Positions 7,670-10,591 of a DNA stretch of 10,591 nucleotides are shown piece after piece. Position 1 is the first letter of the stretch; each line of letters begins with the position of its first letter. Made by a program: the position numbers and the translations under genes. Under the pieces are notes generated by a model. It searched no databases and was not told the origin of the DNA. It saw only the letters and a program-made list of their open reading frames with translations. This DNA is from Tetmemena sp. SeJ-2015 (lineage: Eukaryota; Ciliophora; Spirotrichea; Sporadotrichida; Oxytrichidae), in the NCBI GenBank assembly GCA_027382625.1, contig JAJKFJ010025045.1, positions 1-10,591 of the forward strand, given 5' to 3'.

Positions 7670-10251
7670 ATGAGGAATAGTCACGGACTTTATCTATCAA
7701 AATTCTTTATAAACTGGAAACTCTTCAAAAATATAAATGGCACCATGTTGGTCATAGCCTTCGTTTTCTTCATCGTAGCAATAATAAAATTAAGTTAAAA
7801 AGTAATTAAAAATTTCTTCATTGAAAGTATATATTTATATACCTCGTGAAATTGATGGAGATTAGGTTTTTGTAAATAAATAAAGAATATATAAAAGTAC
7901 AAATGATTTAGGTATTTAATCGGAGATAATATTTTTTATCAAATTATTTAGATTTTTTTACAAATTAGTTTTGATCTGCATATAATGCTAAATAATCTTT
8001 ATTTTTTATACCACCCAAATAAAATATAATTAGAACTCCAAATTTTATACAGGGAAATATTTTTTCAATTTTTTATTTATATATTAGTTAAAAATCTTGT
8101 TTTTCAGGCTTAAGCTATGTTTAATTATTTATTTAGTAATTATAATTTAAAGCAACCAATACAGAGAGTTTTGAAGAAACAATAATTATTGCAATAATTA
8201 GTTCAATTACAAATTTTAAATACATTTTTGAAATTCTTTAAATTATAAGCATCTATTGTCTCTAAGATGATAATAGTCTCTATAATGAAGTGTATCATTT
8301 TATTTTTAAATATTATTTATTATAAATAAACATTTGACTAATTCAATTGTTAAAGTATTTTGCTAATAATTAGATTTACGATGATAATTATTTAGAGCCA
8401 CTTCTGCTTGCAAATACTTCTCTCATATTCTCAAACCAAACTAATTATCATTTACACATTGAGAACTCAACTTTTTTATGCTCAAAATCTGGTGTCTCAT
8501 AGCAATTTAGTACTCAAAATAATGCATCAATCTCGGAGACTGTGCCTCTTTTTGAAATTCATAACGCGATACAAATATTTGTTAAGGATTCTAAGTTTGT
8601 CAACTGTTCAAGTCGAAGTGGAGGAGTCTTTAGAATTTTTAATTCGAGCTTAGATATCCAAAACAGCATCTTTGAAAATAATTTTGGAACTAATGGAGGA
8701 GCAATATTTGCTTGCTAATCTAGCCTTCTAATCAATTCTTCATAGTTTAATGAGTAAATTTTTTTTAATAGTTTCTTAGCAATGGAGCTTAATATGGAGG
8801 TATTATGTATTTATAAAATCCAGGAAATACAACATTTTAAAATTCAGTTATTTCAAATAGCTATGCTACTGATTCTGGGAGTATAATATCAGCCATCTGA
8901 AAATATTTATGGAACTACTTTTATTTTTAAAAATTAAAAATATTTATGATGCTTTAATTCATATTTATGATTATTTTTTTATTATAAACTTTGCTTAGTG
9001 TGTAAATTAAATATCTGAATTTATTAATGTTTATACTAAAATAAAGTAAAGAATACAATATTTGCAGAAAGCTCTCTCCAGTTGGAGGAGGATAATGCGG
9101 ATATACTGATTTAAAATTGTACATTTTCTAACTATCAGGGTTCTGCTTTTCATTTTAATAATAGCTTCACTCACATTACGATTGATATTACTGGATGTCT
9201 ACTTAAATAAAGGAGAATTTTAAATTTGATACAAGTTATTTATCTAATTTTTTTTTAAATTAAAAGTAAGCTTTATTATAGGTAATTATAAAGAAATAAA
9301 AAAACAGTGCATGTGAAATGGTCTAGATAATCAATATATTTTATTTTGAAGTTTATAGAATTTCATTTTCTATCCTAAATATAATTTATACTCCTTTGTG
9401 AATGATTAAAATGCTGCGGAAATTATAATTTAAATTATAGAATTCTATTTTGAGGCGAATTCATTATAATAGTTGTGAAATTAAAAATTCAAATTAAGCT
9501 CTAATACCTTTGGAATAGACGTATGACCTTACTTTTATCTAAGCTTACGATTAATTACTTTAATAAATAAATTTAAGATGTGCAGAATATCAGCATATTG
9601 AATTCGAAATTTAATTTGGAAAAGTAGTTTTAAAATTAGATAATAACTCTTCCATTTGTTGGTGTCTACAGTGAATTTCAAAATCCTCAAGTAAGAATTT
9701 CAGAGTTCAAGAGGAATTAATAACCCTATGGAAATAAATTATAAAGATTCGAAGCTTGGGTACCCATAAATTCCTTAAATTAGGCAGTTATGGTGAGGCC
9801 CTCCATACAGCAATTTTTAGGTGAAGAAAGTGAATCTTAACAAACTACCTTCCTTGTCAGCTCTCAACTGAGATCTCTTAATAAATGCTTGAAAACGCTA
9901 AGTCCAAATATTTCATGCTCTCTAGATAAGTTGGAAGCAGATAATGACCAAGGTTCCTTTATCGGACTTGGAGTGCCATATTTAACCCCCAAGCAATATC
10001 ATGAGAAAATACAGCGCTTAAGACACATTTAAACTTCCTCACAAGTGATATCAAAAAATTATTAATACGATAGTATTGTATCAGACTCACTGGGCTATTA
10101 ATAAATGGACAGCGATGCTAATCTTGAGAAACTAATCTAGTTCTTAGGATCTCTCTTGTTCTCTCACGGCTTTGGGCTCAGTAAAATCCGCTCTTCCCTT
10201 TATTTCAATTCACTACACTTACCTATCAAATATCATATTACAAAGCCTTGA
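7670..10251 (+). CDS. Membrane-anchored beta-helix (PMP / pectin-lyase-like) repeat protein, multi-exon
   Basis: Proposed exons: 7670-7793 (or 7801), 8108-8289, 8374-8753, 8780-8880, 9068-9234, 9359-9471, 9499-9520 and 9586-10251; all junction phases agree. Exon 1 starts MRNSHGLYLSKFFINWKLFK and carries a hydrophobic segment (TMLVIAFVFFIVAIIKL), a signal anchor or signal peptide. From 8374 the protein shows repeats of roughly 25-30 residues with the F-x-(N/D)-N ... GG-(A/I)-(I/F/M) signature: KFVNCSSRSGGVFRI, IFENNFGTNGGAIFA, QFNDNGAQYGGIMYL, then NCTFSNYQGSAFHF. This pattern is known from polymorphic membrane proteins and other right-handed beta-helices. Such repeats generally form extracellular or lumenal rods; a surface role is inferred. 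The 221-codon last exon opens with beta-helix-like sequence (NISILNSKFNLEKQ, PFVGVYSEFQNPQVRISEFK) and becomes mixed and Gln-rich. The core 8374-9234 is secure. Exons 1 and 2, the 22-nt exon and the 3' end are less so. Confidence 0.65.
7794..8107 (+). other. Probable large first intron (about 310 nt) of the beta-helix gene
   Basis: Very AT-rich between the membrane-anchor exon and a strong acceptor (cttgtttttcag, ending 8107). Two donors fit: gttaaa at 7794 (phase 1, matching this acceptor) or gtaatt at 7802 (phase 0, matching a weaker acceptor ending in tttatttag near 8135). The exact junction is therefore undecided. The following exon reads NTESFEETIIIAIISSITNF. Confidence 0.45.
8183..8200. 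repeat. 18-bp perfect palindrome
   Basis: TAATTATTGCAATAATTA equals its own reverse complement. It lies inside candidate exon 8108-8289, where it encodes part of EETIIIAIISS. Coding constraint and AT-richness may explain it. Confidence 0.8.
8290..8373 (+). other. 84-nt intron
   Basis: gtgtat...gctaataattag, AT-rich, phase 0. Splicing joins DDNSLYNE to IYDDNYLEPLLLANTS and removes an in-frame TGA at 8335-8337. Confidence 0.45.
8754..8779 (+). other. 26-nt intron inside a beta-helix repeat
   Basis: gtaaattttttttaatagtttcttag lies between ...INSSQFN and ...NGAQYGGIMYL. Without splicing the repeat breaks by one reading frame. Removing these 26 nt restores a repeat unit SQFNDNGAQYGGIMYL, parallel to SIFENNFGTNGGAIFA just before it. 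This makes it the best-supported intron here and shows that very short introns are used. Confidence 0.75.
8881..9067 (+). other. 187-nt intron
   Basis: gtataa...caatatttgcag, phase 1, strongly AT-rich compared with its flanks. It joins NSYATDSG to SSLQLEEDNADILIQNCTF in frame. The first 20 nt also read as plausible protein (SIISAI) before a TGA, so the donor could lie elsewhere. Confidence 0.55.
9472..9585 (+). other. Two short introns flanking a 22-nt microexon
   Basis: Proposed introns are 9472-9498 (27 nt, gttgtg...aaattaag) and 9521-9585 (65 nt, gtatga...gatgtgcag), leaving exon 9499-9520 (SNTFGID). The first removes an in-frame TGA (9476-9478). The second joins in phase 0 to NISILNSKFNLEKQ. 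The second is better supported than the first, whose gttgtg donor is atypical. Confidence 0.35.
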
Positions 10252-10591
10252 TGGAGGACAATAAATCTCTAATCCTCATTCTAATCAGACTTTGTCTGGG
10301 ATTCTAAATTTTAAACTTTCAAATTTAATAACAAAGAATTTATTAAGTAGACTTTTCCCAAAAATTCAATTAATTTGGAAAGAAAAAATAAAATAATGTC
10401 TAATTTAAAATGAAATTTATTATAATAACTTTATAATATTCTTTTAACTCTATTCTTATTATATTAATTAATTTTATCGGACAAATGAAGCTTTTTTAAT
10501 CATGTTTAATTAAAATTTCAATTTAAAATAATGTTTATCATTATCTTTCTCTCACAAAAATATATAAAAATATCAACAAATTATTTTTACA
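10252..10591. other. Possible continued coding, then AT-rich 3' DNA
   Basis: The DNA remains relatively GC-rich to about 10310, past the TGA at 10249-10251. A different frame is open across the TGA and reads SLDGGQQISNPHSNQTLSGI then LNFKLSNLITKNLLSRLF, which is beta-helix-like. It would be reached if 10044-10083 (gtgatatc...gtatcag, 40 nt) is an intron. From about 10380 to the end the DNA is very AT-rich with no gene. Confidence 0.35.

Noticed and set aside
7680..7795. Minus-strand peptide YDEENEGYDQHGAIYIFEEF resembling a beta-helix unit
   Set aside because: The plus strand of the same DNA reads as an ATG-started membrane anchor in the correct place and phase for the downstream beta-helix exons.
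8408..8653. Plus-strand 81-codon standard-code frame
   Set aside because: It lies in the wrong frame of the beta-helix exon, whose own frame shows clear GG and FxNN repeats and needs TAA/TAG as Gln only from its later part onward.
8740..8800. Frameshift or pseudogene in the beta-helix gene at the run of eight T
   Set aside because: A 26-nt GT...AG intron explains the shift exactly and restores the repeat register.
8902..9063. AATATTT direct repeats (8902-8908 and 9057-9063) as germline excision pointers
   Set aside because: Joining at this repeat leaves an in-frame TGA and puts the next exon out of frame. GT...AG splicing at 8881-9067 keeps the frame.

Overview
The window is AT-rich nuclear DNA from a ciliate that reads TAA and TAG as glutamine and TGA as stop (NCBI code 6). 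The clearest evidence is a right-handed beta-helix repeat protein at about 8374-9234. One repeat position reads 'QN' three times, written once with CAA and twice with TAA, and the reading frame runs through further TAA and TAG codons. Introns are GT...AG, AT-rich and mostly short (26, 27, 36, 40, 54, 62, 65, 84, 85 and 92 nt, with one of 187 nt and one of about 310 nt). No telomere repeat, rRNA, tRNA, CRISPR array or recognisable transposon was seen. I cannot settle the genus. Several genes share one fragment with long AT-rich spacers, which argues against single-gene nanochromosomes. It fits either a non-fragmented somatic genome or a germline (micronuclear) fragment.

Layout, left to right. 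1-2520: fragmentary plus-strand coding signals, namely an exon at 247-384 with good splice sites, a well-supported terminal exon at 1296-1613 and a weaker open stretch at 2067-2520. 3133-3601: a small acidic, then Ser/Arg-rich protein in three exons. 3881-4737: a minus-strand gene with one intron, tail to tail with the previous gene. 4905-5817: plus-strand exons of one or two unrecognised genes. 6311-7006: the cleanest complete gene, a 219-residue Gln-rich helical protein with a 36-nt intron. 7670-10251: a large multi-exon gene with an N-terminal membrane anchor followed by beta-helix repeats of the polymorphic-membrane-protein / pectin-lyase-like type.

Apart from the beta-helix protein I recognise no family. 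Nothing in the sequence ties the genes into one pathway. The two left-hand exons have a composition compatible with a second beta-helix-like surface protein, but this is weak.

Limits: with only TGA as stop, several frames on both strands stay open by chance in DNA of this composition. Gene models rest on three things together: TGA-free frame, splice signals in matching phase, and protein-like or repeat-bearing content. Only the beta-helix core and the 6311-7006 gene meet all three strongly. The other models are candidates.
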